From Gammaproteobacteria bacterium (lineage in GTDB: Bacteria; Pseudomonadota; Gammaproteobacteria; Pseudomonadales; Pseudohongiellaceae), in assembly GCA_012960305.1 (NCBI GenBank), contig DUBM01000020.1, forward strand, positions 248,001-312,000: DNA of 64,000 bases, given 5' to 3'. A program made the position numbers and the translations under genes. Below, piece after piece: positions 9,176-18,800 of the stretch (within the stretch, counting starts at the first letter, position 1; every line of letters starts with the position of its first letter). The notes beneath the pieces were generated by a model that worked only from the letters and a program-made list of their open reading frames with translations, did no database searches and was not told the DNA's origin.

Positions 9176-9994
9176 ATGAATGTGCGTAACTATTTTCCTC
9201 AAAAGAACGAACTTTTAGATTCTGATAAATTTATCGTTTTGCATAAAAATCAGGTTTTTGTGCGCGGTGATAATTTTATTTGGAGTCGTGCAGAAGTGAA
9301 TGCTTTGTTAGGGGCGAATTTAGAGCTCTTAAAAATTGATGATGGAGAAGGTTCGTATATACTGCTTCATTCTCAAGAAGATATTACGGATCTGATTGGT
9401 GGGGAAAGTCGATCTCTGCGAAGTTTGTTATTTGCTCAAGGAGATATAGCCTTCAGTGTTGTTGGTAAGGCTAGTCAAATTTTAGATTGGTATAATTCTC
9501 ATCGTTACTGTGGTGCCTGTGGTGCGCCGACTATGCCCCATGAAGCACAGAGGGCGGTTGTCTGCGAGTCGTGCAAGGCTCAATATTTTCCTCGTATCAA
9601 TCCCTGTGCGATTATGTTGGTGGTTAGAGGTAATGAAATATTATTGGCTCGCAGCGCCCGTTTTAAGGGTGGATTTTTTAGTTGCCTGGCCGGTTTTATT
9701 GAGGTTGGAGAAACCGCTGAAGATACGGTGCTGCGAGAAGTTAAAGAAGAAGTAGGTATTGAAGTACAAAATATCCAGTATATTAAGAGCCAGTCGTGGC
9801 CTTTCCCATCACAATTGATGCTAGGGTATCTGGCAGAGTATAAATCTGGTGAGATTGTCCCAGAGCCGGGAGAAATAGAAGAAGTAGGCTGGTATGATAT
9901 TAATAATCTACCGAATATCCCAGCTCCCGGAATTAGCGTTGCAGGTGAGCTCATTCAGCTATACGTAAATCATATGAATTCAATGAATACTTAG
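9176..9994 (+). CDS. nudC: NAD(+)/NADH pyrophosphatase, RNA deNADding Nudix hydrolase NudC
   Basis: Hydrolyses NAD(H) to NMN(H) and AMP and removes NAD caps from RNA. The 272-residue protein has a four-Cys zinc ribbon (Cys112, Cys115, Cys130, Cys133), then the Nudix box starting at Gly173 (GFIEVGETAEDTVLREVKEE), with Glu188, Glu191 and Glu192 as metal ligands. The NudC-specific SQSWPFPSQ motif follows at 205-213. Length matches E. coli NudC (257) with a slightly longer N-terminal domain. The gene stands alone, between a terminator and sohB, 65 bp away. Confidence 0.95.
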   Translation: MNVRNYFPQKNELLDSDKFIVLHKNQVFVRGDNFIWSRAEVNALLGANLELLKIDDGEGSYILLHSQEDITDLIGGESRSLRSLLFAQGDIAFSVVGKASQILDWYNSHRYCGACGAPTMPHEAQRAVVCESCKAQYFPRINPCAIMLVVRGNEILLARSARFKGGFFSCLAGFIEVGETAEDTVLREVKEEVGIEVQNIQYIKSQSWPFPSQLMLGYLAEYKSGEIVPEPGEIEEVGWYDINNLPNIPAPGISVAGELIQLYVNHMNSMNT

Positions 9995-10059
9995 TTAGGT
10001 GACGATTTAGAGAATATGGAAATCTTGAAGAACTGCAGAAAAAAGAGAGGAGTGCCCCT

Positions 10060-11184
10060 TTGGAATTTATAATAGAGTACGGAATGTTTTTCGCCAAAGC
10101 TGTCACTATCGTCGTAGCTATTGTTATTGTGATAGGAGCGGTCACTTCCTCTGGAAATCGAGGAAAGAAAGTTGGTAAGAAAGGTGAGATTAAAGTAACG
10201 CATTTAAATGAGCACATCGAGGATATGCGCGATACTTTGAGGCACAATATCTTAGATAAAGAGAATCTCAAGTTAATAGAGAAAGATCAGAAAAAAAATG
10301 AGAAAGCACAAAAGAAAGAAATAAAGGCTCAGCTTAAAAAGGAAAAGGAAAAGGAAAAGGAAAAAGAGATAGATGTAGTAAAAGAGAGTGTTGAACCTGC
10401 GGCTGAAAATGAAACTACAGTCGAGCGGAAGAAACGCGTATTTGTTCTTAATTTCAATGGTGATATTAAGGCAGAAGAAGTGGCATCCCTGCGGGAGGAA
10501 ATTACAGCGGTTCTATCATTGGCGGAGCCGAAAGATGAGGTTGTGTTGCGCTTAGAAAGTCCCGGCGGTATGGTTCATGCTTATGGGTTGGCATCATCCC
10601 AATTGTTACGAATCCGTAATGCGAAAATCCCCCTAACCATTTGTGTCGATAAGGTTGCGGCCAGTGGCGGTTACATGATGGCCTGTATTGCAGACAAGCT
10701 AGTAGCGGCACCTTTCGCAATTATTGGCTCTATAGGTGTGTTGGTGCAGTTACCGAACTTTCATCGTATTCTGAAAAAGCATGATGTGGACTACGAAATA
10801 ATTAGTGCCGGTGAATTTAAACGTACCCTAACAACCTTTGGTGAGATCACTCAAAAAGGTAAAGACAAAGTTCAGGAAGACGTGGAGACGATCCATGATA
10901 TTTTCAAAAACTGGGTAAAAGATCATCGTCCAAGTGTGGACATTGATAAAATTTCCACTGGTGAAACTTGGATCGGTATGCAGGCGAAAGAGAAAAATAT
11001 GGTTGACGAAATTCGAACTAGTGACGAATGTATAGTCACTTCATGTGAGTCGGCGGATGTATACGAAGTCGAATATGAGATTAGGCAATCAATTCAGGAT
11101 AAGTTAGGTTCGCTATTAGAAGGTACAGTAGATAAGGTGTTTTCAAACTGGTTTAATAAATCCTCTTCAGACAAATACCAATAG
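10060..11184 (+). CDS. sohB: SohB-like inner-membrane S49 serine peptidase
   Basis: Membrane-anchored protease of the signal peptide peptidase A family. The start is TTG at 10060 with a good GAGGAG ribosome site, giving MEFIIEYGMFFAKAV, which closely resembles the E. coli SohB N-terminus and forms the single membrane anchor. A highly charged Lys/Glu linker (about residues 60-110) contains an exact (GGAAAA)4 DNA repeat encoding alternating Lys and Glu. The peptidase domain carries Ser202 (KVAASGGYMMAC) and Lys254 (GEFKRTLT), the same 52-residue spacing as the SohB Ser/Lys dyad. The 374-residue length is above the E. coli protein (349), mostly because of the linker. Confidence 0.93.
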   Translation: MEFIIEYGMFFAKAVTIVVAIVIVIGAVTSSGNRGKKVGKKGEIKVTHLNEHIEDMRDTLRHNILDKENLKLIEKDQKKNEKAQKKEIKAQLKKEKEKEKEKEIDVVKESVEPAAENETTVERKKRVFVLNFNGDIKAEEVASLREEITAVLSLAEPKDEVVLRLESPGGMVHAYGLASSQLLRIRNAKIPLTICVDKVAASGGYMMACIADKLVAAPFAIIGSIGVLVQLPNFHRILKKHDVDYEIISAGEFKRTLTTFGEITQKGKDKVQEDVETIHDIFKNWVKDHRPSVDIDKISTGETWIGMQAKEKNMVDEIRTSDECIVTSCESADVYEVEYEIRQSIQDKLGSLLEGTVDKVFSNWFNKSSSDKYQ

Positions 11185-11241
11185 TAGTCACTATCTCTTC
11201 GTATTTATGCTGAGGTAATTAAAGCGTAACTAGTTATCGAG

Positions 11242-11266
11242 GGGAAGCGTAAGCTTTCTAGTTTTA
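11242..11266 (+). terminator. Possible weak terminator after sohB
   Basis: GGGAAGC and GCTTTCT can pair with two G-U wobbles around a GTAA tetraloop, followed by AGTTTTAG. It lies between sohB and the acuI-like gene. The U-tract is short, so this may be only a structured leader. Confidence 0.3.
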
Positions 11267-11280
11267 GCCTTAAATAGGAT

Positions 11281-12282
11281 ATGGCCGTGCAACAATTTAA
11301 AGCTTTACAAGTAGAAGAAGTCGAAGATAAAAAATACCAATCGCAAGTGGTTCAACGCTCAATTGAAGACTTGCCGAAAGGTGATGTGCTGATACAGGTG
11401 CAGTATTCTTCGATTAATTTTAAGGATGCGCTCTCGGCTAGCGGCAATAAAAGGGTAACACAACAATTCCCACATACACCAGGTATCGATGCGGCCGGGT
11501 TTGTGATCTCTTCAGGTGATCCTTCATTTTCCGAAGGTGACAGTGTCATTGTAACCGGCTATGACTTGGGTATGAATACAGCCGGAGGCTTTGGCCAATT
11601 TATTAGAGTACCTGCTGCTTGGGTTATAAAATGTCCAGCAGGCTTATCTACTCGAGATAGTATGATATTTGGGACTGCCGGCTTCACTGCGGCGTTGTGT
11701 TTAGAGAAACTGCAGGTTAACGGCGTAATGCCAGAAAGTGGACCAGTCCTAGTTACGGGCGCCACGGGAGGTGTTGGTATTATTGCAGTTGCGCTTTTGA
11801 GTAAGCTTGGCTATGAAGTAATTGCTAGCACTGGAAAGAAGTCTGCTGAAGAACTTTTGAAGAAACTAGGCGCAAATGCAATTATTGATAGGAATGAAAT
11901 CAATGAGCCAACTCCAAGGCCTCTATTAAAAGAACAATGGGCTGGAGCAGTCGATGTTGTTGGTGGCGATACTCTGTTCTCCGTTTTAAAATCAATTAAA
12001 TATGGAGGCTCCGTGGCTTGTTGTGGTTTAGTGCAGTCGCCAATGTTTGAAGCTTCGGTATTTCCGTTTATCCTACGTGGTGTGAATTTATTAGGTGTTG
12101 ATTCTGTTGAGCTTCCATTAGAAGTGAAGCGGGCGACATGGGAAAAACTTGCAGGTGATTGGGGTCTGGACACTCTAGATTCATTTGCTACGGAGATTAG
12201 TCTTGATGATGTACCTAGTTACCTTTCTCTTGTTTTGGCGGGAAAAGCTACCGGTAGATATCTGGTAAATCTAGAAAAATAG
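11281..12282 (+). CDS. acuI: Acrylyl-CoA reductase (NADPH), AcuI/YhdH family
   Basis: Medium-chain dehydrogenase/reductase without catalytic zinc that reduces acryloyl-CoA to propionyl-CoA, detoxifying a reactive intermediate formed from acrylate, DMSP or 3-hydroxypropionate. The 333-residue protein has the family hallmarks SSINFKDALSASG, HTPGIDAAG and the NADPH-binding VTGATGGVG (158-166). The C-terminal GRYLVNLEK end is also typical. It starts at ATG 11281 and is not linked to DMSP lyase or demethylase genes in this window, so the acrylate source is not shown here. E. coli YhdH is the same family. Confidence 0.88.
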   Translation: MAVQQFKALQVEEVEDKKYQSQVVQRSIEDLPKGDVLIQVQYSSINFKDALSASGNKRVTQQFPHTPGIDAAGFVISSGDPSFSEGDSVIVTGYDLGMNTAGGFGQFIRVPAAWVIKCPAGLSTRDSMIFGTAGFTAALCLEKLQVNGVMPESGPVLVTGATGGVGIIAVALLSKLGYEVIASTGKKSAEELLKKLGANAIIDRNEINEPTPRPLLKEQWAGAVDVVGGDTLFSVLKSIKYGGSVACCGLVQSPMFEASVFPFILRGVNLLGVDSVELPLEVKRATWEKLAGDWGLDTLDSFATEISLDDVPSYLSLVLAGKATGRYLVNLEK

Positions 12283-12340
12283 CTTTTAGTTCTATCAATC
12301 ACGCTATCTGGTTGTTGCCAATCCTCTCTCTAATAACCTC

Positions 12341-12380
12341 ATCGCCATCAATCCCGACGTAACTTGGGATTGATGGCGAT
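12341..12380. repeat. 15-bp perfect inverted repeat overlapping the 3' end of the CPA2 antiporter gene
   Basis: Positions 12341-12355 are the exact reverse complement of 12366-12380, with a 10-base spacer. The repeat straddles the antiporter stop codon and the space between convergent genes. Neither flank has a U-tract, so it is not a standard Rho-independent terminator on either strand, although it would form a strong RNA hairpin in both transcripts. Confidence 0.85.
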
Positions 12381-13508
12381 GGGAGTAGGGCAGCACAGAA
12401 CTATAATATAGGAAGATATTAAAAAGGTGATTATCGCTGCGCCTTGTATAACTAGCGAAGCATCTTCTCCGATCATCCCCGATTGTGCGGCAACAAAAGC
12501 AATTAACAGGGAAAACTCACTAATCTGACCGAGGCGCAGACCGGCATCCCATGCGAGTCGATTCCTTTCGCTAAACCTTCTAAGCAAATAGTGAAATACT
12601 ATAGGTTTGAGTGTTAATGCTAGTGTTGCTAGCAGAATTGCGGGCGCCAATATTTCAGATAATAATGAAATGTTAAATTGAGCGCCGAGGGAAAAGAAAA
12701 ATAATATCAGAAAAAAATCCCTTAAAGGTTTTAGACTGTGAGCAATAAAAAGCGCGATGGGACTCGTAGCCAAAGAGACGCCTGCAACGAATGCCCCAAT
12801 TTCAGCTGACAACCCCATCTCACTTGCCAATGCAGCTAAGCCTAAGCACCAGCCTATGGCTAGTAAAAATATATATTCTTTGAAGTGATCAAACTTGGCG
12901 ATGAGTTCCACTAATATGTACTTGGTAGCGAAGTATGCGAGTAGAAGCAGTAGGGGGAAGGCCAGCAACACTCTCAGAGCATTTGATTGGTCGATGTTTC
13001 CAGAGTCTATAAAAGTAATAAGGAATATTGCAATGAAGTCTTGCATCAACAATATCCCAACCATTAACTCGCCCATATGTTTTTGATGAAGAACGGTGGT
13101 CGGAAGTAGTTTTATTCCAATAATAGTGCTGGAAAAAATCATGCTAAAGCCGATTACTAAACACTCTATAATTGAAAAAGAGAATAAGAATCCAGTTGCA
13201 AAGCCTAGAGCAACAAATATCACCGAGCTAGCTAGAGTGACAAGGAATGTTTTCTTTAGAGTAGTAAATAATTTTATTGGCTGCATATCCAAACCCAACA
13301 AGAACAGTAAGAAGATAATGCCAAATTCCGCAATGTCTGTTAGTAAAGAAGGGTCAGAAATATACTTTAGGCCGAAGGGGCCAAGAATGACTCCAATGAA
13401 AATGTAGGCAACAAGGAGAGGTTGTCTGAAAAACAGGGCGATCGTAGAAAGAAGTGCGGCGCCACTAAAAATTAGAAAAAAAGAAAAGAGTAAGGAATCA
13501 GGTTCCAT
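12348..13508 (-). CDS. Cation:proton antiporter, CPA2 (KefB/KefC-like) membrane domain
   Basis: A 386-residue polytopic membrane protein with the Na_H_Exchanger fold. Visible family segments are IGVILGPFGL, AEFGIIFLLFLLGLDMQ, SSTIIGIKLL, a QD pair in ILLMQDFIAI, SAEIGAFVAGVSL and FFFSLGAQFN. It ends soon after the last helix, so the cytoplasmic TrkA-N (RCK) domain of full KefB/KefC is absent. Many bacterial CPA2 members have this short form. K+ or Na+ efflux in exchange for protons is the likely role; the ion is not determined. It is convergent with the acuI-like gene and divides it from the sulfur block. Confidence 0.88.
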   Translation of the reverse strand: MEPDSLLFSFFLIFSGAALLSTIALFFRQPLLVAYIFIGVILGPFGLKYISDPSLLTDIAEFGIIFLLFLLGLDMQPIKLFTTLKKTFLVTLASSVIFVALGFATGFLFSFSIIECLVIGFSMIFSSTIIGIKLLPTTVLHQKHMGELMVGILLMQDFIAIFLITFIDSGNIDQSNALRVLLAFPLLLLLAYFATKYILVELIAKFDHFKEYIFLLAIGWCLGLAALASEMGLSAEIGAFVAGVSLATSPIALFIAHSLKPLRDFFLILFFFSLGAQFNISLLSEILAPAILLATLALTLKPIVFHYLLRRFSERNRLAWDAGLRLGQISEFSLLIAFVAAQSGMIGEDASLVIQGAAIITFLISSYIIVLCCPTPIAINPKLRRD

Positions 13509-13560
13509 GGCTCGCCTAAAGTAGGCTATGTTGAATCAGCGGTTGGTTTACTATAGTTAG

Positions 13561-14061
13561 TTAACGGCGCCTAAACAAGGGCGTGGGTTCTGCAACAGTC
13601 GCTTGATACCCGGTAGTAAAATCTCCGAAAGCTGTTAAGCAGTCGTCTACGTCTTGATCATAGCGGACGGCAAAGGCATTGAAGCCACATTGCTGCATAT
13701 AGTAGAGCTGATCTCTTAGTACGTCGCCGATCGCGCGTATTTCGCCTAGGTAATTTCGCGTGGTCCGCAATTCGCGAGCATTGCTATAGGAGCGTCCATC
13801 GGAAAAGGCTGGAAAGTTGAGGGCGATTAGAGGGAAATCATGAATTGAATCATCAAGATCACTGACACGATCGTGACTGTCTAACCAAATAGCAATATTG
13901 CCGTTGTAATCGTTAAGCTCTTCTTGATAGTTTTTCCAAAAACTTAAGGGAACAAGAAAGTTTTTCCCAGGAACTGCCTTTAAGACCTCAGGTCCCGTGG
14001 CTTCTTTTAAAACTGTCCAGTAATCGCTAACGGCTTCGCCGTCTTTAATCAGCTTTGGCAT
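13561..14061 (-). CDS. DUF934 family protein of sulfite reduction loci
   Basis: A 166-residue cytoplasmic protein matching DUF934, which recurs immediately downstream of cysI-type sulfite reductase genes. The conserved core is FPAFSDGRSYSNARELR and IRAIGDVLRDQLYYMQQCGFNAF. It overlaps the end of cysI by 17 bp, so the two are almost certainly co-translated. No biochemical function is firmly established for the family; a role in electron supply to or assembly of the sulfite reductase is inferred from the constant neighbourhood. Confidence 0.88.
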   Translation of the reverse strand: MPKLIKDGEAVSDYWTVLKEATGPEVLKAVPGKNFLVPLSFWKNYQEELNDYNGNIAIWLDSHDRVSDLDDSIHDFPLIALNFPAFSDGRSYSNARELRTTRNYLGEIRAIGDVLRDQLYYMQQCGFNAFAVRYDQDVDDCLTAFGDFTTGYQATVAEPTPLFRRR

Positions 14062-15703
14062 ATACCTGCTCCTTAAAGGGATCCATGCCTATACGAATGT
14101 AAGTGTCGATAAATTTTTCATTGCTTTTTCGTTGACTCTTATAAGCTGAAATAATTTTTTGTATGACCTCAGGTATCTCTTCTTGAGCGAACGAGGGGCC
14201 AATAATTTTCCCCAGACTGGCTTGATTCTTTGAAGAGCCGCCCAAGGAAACTTGATAAAACTCTTCGCCTTTCTTATCGACACCGAGTATACCGATATTT
14301 CCTACATGGTGGTGCCCGCATGCATTCATACATCCGGATATGTTCAGATTTATTTCGCCTATATCTATTAAGTTATCAAAATCATTGAATTCACGTTGAA
14401 TGGATTCAGCTATGGGAATAGATTTAGCATTGGCTAGGGCACAAAAATCTCCGCCAGGGCAGCAAATCATATCTGTTAGCAAGCCTAGATTTGGACTAGA
14501 CATGGATTCGGACTGCAAGCCTAGCCAGAAATCATAAAGCTTGTCCTGCCTCACATCTGCGAAGACGATGTTCTGCTGATGGCTGACACGCACTTCTCCA
14601 AAGCTATATTCATCTGCTAATTGCGCGAGATGATTTAGCTGTCTATCAGTAACGTCGCCTGGAGCTACTCCGGTTTCCTTGAAGCATATGGTCACTATGG
14701 CGTAGCCAGAGATTTTATGTGGTTTTACATTCTGAGTATGCCAGCTGGAAAAAAGAATATTGTTCTGTAATCGGTCTGATAAGCTAGTAGGGGTGTCAGC
14801 AAGTGATTCGTAGTTAGGGTCGGTAAAAAAGGATTTACATCGTGTGATCTCGTCATCTGTAAGAAGTAGGGCGCTATTTTTGATCAATTCCCATTCCTGC
14901 ATGACTTTATTTTGAAATTCCTCGACGCCTATTTCCTTAACTAAGATCTTAATCCGCGCCTTATATTTATTGTCCCGTCTACCTTCACGGTTGTAGACGC
15001 GAAGAATAGACTCTAATGCTGAAAGTAAGTATTGTTTCTCTACGAACGGGAAGATTTCCTTGCCGATGACGGGAGTTCGCCCAAGTCCACCTCCAGCTAA
15101 AATACGAAAACCTATTAAACCTTCTGAATTCTGAGTTAGGTAAATTCCAATGTCATGAACTTGAGTTGCAGCTTGATCGACCTTGGTGCCACATACTGCA
15201 ATTTTAAACTTTCTTGGTAAGTAAGCGAATTCGGGATGAAAAGTTGACCATTGTCTTATGATTTCACAATAAGGGCGTGTGTCCTCGAGTTCATCAACAG
15301 CAACACCGGCGAACTGATCTGTAGTGGTGTTTCTAATGCAGTTGCCACTGGTTTGAATTGCGTGCATCTCAACTTCGGCAAGATGTTTAAGGATATCTGG
15401 AACCTCCGATAAAGAAGGCCAATTAAATTGAATATTTTGGCGAGTCGTGAAATGCCCATAGCCCTTGTCAAAATGAGAGGCAATGAAAGCGAGTTTCCGA
15501 AGTTGAGCAGAAGAGAGCATGCCATAGGGAACAGCGACGCGAAGCATGGGCGCGAGACGTTGGACATAGAGTCCATTCTGCAAACGCAGTGGCAAAAACT
15601 CTGACTCGGATAGCTTGCCAGCCAAAAATCTTTCGGTCTGGTTCTGGTACTGCCTGATCCTGTCAGCCAACATCTGATGATCGTAATTATCGTATTGATA
15701 CAT
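14045..15703 (-). CDS. cysI: Sulfite/nitrite reductase hemoprotein (CysI-like, siroheme and 4Fe-4S)
   Basis: Catalyses six-electron reduction of sulfite to sulfide in assimilatory sulfate reduction. From the ATG at 15703 the protein has 552 residues. Two NiR/SiR repeats are present, and the siroheme-4Fe4S ligands are Cys415 and Cys421 (CPGGDFC) and Cys458 and Cys462 (GCMNAC). TTRQNIQFNWPSL and SHQQNIVFADV are the paired substrate-domain motifs. Longer upstream reading frames would overlap metH and are rejected. No cysJ flavoprotein is nearby, and the DUF934 partner suggests a ferredoxin-type or alternative electron donor. Nitrite reduction is possible for the family, but the metH/DUF934 context favours sulfite. 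Confidence 0.9.
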   Translation of the reverse strand: MYQYDNYDHQMLADRIRQYQNQTERFLAGKLSESEFLPLRLQNGLYVQRLAPMLRVAVPYGMLSSAQLRKLAFIASHFDKGYGHFTTRQNIQFNWPSLSEVPDILKHLAEVEMHAIQTSGNCIRNTTTDQFAGVAVDELEDTRPYCEIIRQWSTFHPEFAYLPRKFKIAVCGTKVDQAATQVHDIGIYLTQNSEGLIGFRILAGGGLGRTPVIGKEIFPFVEKQYLLSALESILRVYNREGRRDNKYKARIKILVKEIGVEEFQNKVMQEWELIKNSALLLTDDEITRCKSFFTDPNYESLADTPTSLSDRLQNNILFSSWHTQNVKPHKISGYAIVTICFKETGVAPGDVTDRQLNHLAQLADEYSFGEVRVSHQQNIVFADVRQDKLYDFWLGLQSESMSSPNLGLLTDMICCPGGDFCALANAKSIPIAESIQREFNDFDNLIDIGEINLNISGCMNACGHHHVGNIGILGVDKKGEEFYQVSLGGSSKNQASLGKIIGPSFAQEEIPEVIQKIISAYKSQRKSNEKFIDTYIRIGMDPFKEQVYAKAD

Positions 15704-15809
15704 ACTTTGTGATTTATTCCTGTAAATCGTCCTCGTGGAATTGTTCCCGTAAACAGGAGCGTACATTGTAAACAATGCTTTCGGTGTTTGTAAGTTAGTT
15801 TTCTGACCT

Positions 15810-18800
15810 TCATTCGATAACAGGTGAAAGCAGTTTAGCAACAATGCTAATAGGCTTGGATTGCCTTTTGGCAAGATCTTCTACCTGATCATCAGTAATT
15901 TTACCTACTGAAAAATACCTTGAGTCAGGATGAGAGAAATAAAGTCCACTGACACTAGCTGCAGGCGTCATAGCGTAGTTTTCAGTTAACTCAACTCCGA
16001 GTTCTTCATTGGCATTAAGCAAATTGAACAAAGTCTCTTTTTCAGAATGATCAGGGCAAGCTGGGTACCCCGGAGCCGGGCGTATGCCTTGATATTTTTC
16101 GCGAATGAGCTCGGTTTTGGAGAGGTCTTCATTTTCAGCGTAACCCCAGAGTTCGGTTCGGACCCTGGCATGCATTTGCTCTGCAAATGCTTCAGCTAGA
16201 CGGTCTGCCAAGGCTTTTACTAATAAGGCTGAGTAATCATTGTTTTCTGCTTCGTATTTAGCCGCTAATTCATCAGCCCCTATTCCAGCGGTTACTATGA
16301 ACCCGCCGATATAGTCATCAATTTTTTCGTCTTCCGGAACAATAAAGTCAGCTAAAGATAAGTTGTCTAAGTTTTCTTCTTTTGGCATCTGTTGGCGTAA
16401 GAAATGAAATGTTGCTAATGTCGATTGTTCATTTTCTACTCCGTTTTTAGCGTTGCCTTTTAGCAATCGAACATCATTGTCACCATGTTTTTTCGCTGGC
16501 CAGAATCCAATTACTGCTTTCGCTCGCAATAGCTTGTTGTCAACAATTTCTTTAAGAAGCTTTTGCGCATCCTTAAATAAATCACGGGCTGCTTCGCCAA
16601 CCTTTTCATCATCTAAAATTGCCGGATACTTGCCGCTTAAGCTCCAGGTAATAAAGAAAGGCGTCCAATCTATGTAGTCGATAAGCGCTGTCAATGAATA
16701 ATCGTTAAATATTTTGGTGCCAGTAAAGCTAGGCTTTGTTGGTTTGTAATTATTCCAGCTCGGTACAAATTTATTTCTATTGGCCTCGTCATACTGTAAT
16801 AGATGGCGCTTACCTTTGCGATTTGCAGTTCGTACTCGAATAACTTCATACTCTTCTTTTATTGCAGAGCAGTAATTTGTTTTTTTACTGGAACTGAGAA
16901 GATTACTAACCACGTTAACGCTTCGAGACGCGTCTGGGACGTAGACAGTCGCGTCGTTCTGATAATTTTGTTCTATTTTTACAGCGGTATGTGCTTTGGA
17001 TGTTGTCGCGCCACCAATTAATAAGGGGATTGAAAAATTGAGTCGCTGCATTTCCTTGGCGACATGAACCATTTCATCCAAAGAGGGTGTGATTAATCCA
17101 CTAAGCCCAATGATGTCAACATTCTCAGCCTTTGCGGTTTCTAAGATTTTTTCGCAGGAAACCATTACCCCGAGATCTATAACGTCGTAGTTATTACAGC
17201 CTAAAACCACACCCACAATATTCTTTCCAATATCGTGAACATCACCTTTTACTGTCGCCATGAGAATCTTCCCTTTGGTTTTGATTTCGGCACCCAGCTT
17301 TTCGGCTTCGATATAGGGTAAAAGGTGGGCGACGGCTTGTTTCATAACTCGAGCACTTTTGACTACCTGTGGCAGGAACATTTTGCCACTACCGAAGAGA
17401 TCTCCAACTTCATCCATACCCTTCATCAGCGGTCCTTCGATTACATGGATGGGGGATTTCGCCTCAAGTCTTGCTCCTTCAGTATCGCCTTCGATGAATT
17501 TATTGATGCCTTTTACCAAGGCGTAACTAAGACGCTCCTGAACGCTTTTCTCACGCCAGCTTAAGTCTTCTGCATTAGTCTTTGCTCCATCACCGCTATA
17601 ATTTTGGGCCACTTCCATTAGGTTTTCTGTTGCATCATTATGTTTGTTAAGAACAACATCTTCTACTGCCGCTTTTAATTCAGCAGGTATGTCGTCATAG
17701 ACAGCCAGTTGGCCAGCATTAACGATGCCCATACTAAGTCCTGCTTTTATGGCGTGATAGAGGAAAACAGAATGAATAGCTTCTCTTACAGCGTTGTTGC
17801 CTCTGAATGAGAAAGAGACATTGCTAACACCGCCAGATATTAAAGTTCCTGGTAAGTTTTCTTTGATGTGTTTGCAGCATTCAATAAAATCCACAGCGTA
17901 GTTATTGTGTTCTTCTATACCTGTGGCAATGGCAAAAATATTAGGGTCGAAGATTATATCCCCAGAAGGAAAAGCTAACTCGTTTACCAGTAGTTCATAA
18001 CTGCGGGCACAAATACTGTTTTTCTTTTCTAAAGAGTCAGCCTGGCCATTCTCGTCGAATGCCATAACTATTATCGCCGCACCATACTGTCGACACATGC
18101 GGGCTTTTTTCAAGAATTCCGCTTCACCTTCTTTTAGGGAAATTGAATTTACGATCGCTTTACCCTGGACACACTTGAGTCCAGTTTCAATAATTTCCCA
18201 TTTAGAAGAATCAATCATTATGGGGACGCGACAGATTTCTGGCTCGGAGGCAATTAATTTTAAGAAGCGTTCCATGGCTGCTTCGGAGTCGAGCATGCCC
18301 TCATCCATATTAATGTCAATAATTTGAGCGCCAGCTTGAACTTGTTGCAAGGCGACATCTAATGCCTCATCGAAATCTTCCTCGCGAATTAGGCGCGCAA
18401 ATTTTGCCGAGCCTGTTACGTTCGTTCTCTCCCCGACATTAACGAAAAGAGAGGACTCATCAATGTTGAAAGCCTCGAGCCCACTTAAGCGGCAAGCTGT
18501 TTTGATCTTGGGAAGCTTGCGCGGAGTGTATTCGCGGATTGAATCTACAATAGCGGCAATATGTTCTGGTCGCGTGCCACAGCAACCACCGACAATATTT
18601 ACAAAACCCTGCGAGGCGAATTCTGCTATGACCGCTGCCATTTCTTCAGGCGATTGGTCGTATTCACCAAATTCATTTGGTAAGCCGGCATTGGGGTGAG
18701 TAGATACAAAACAATCGACTATGTTAGAGGCTTCTTCGATATGTGGCCGAAGTTGCTCAGCGCCAAGCGCACAATTAAATCCGATCGAAAGAGGATTGGC

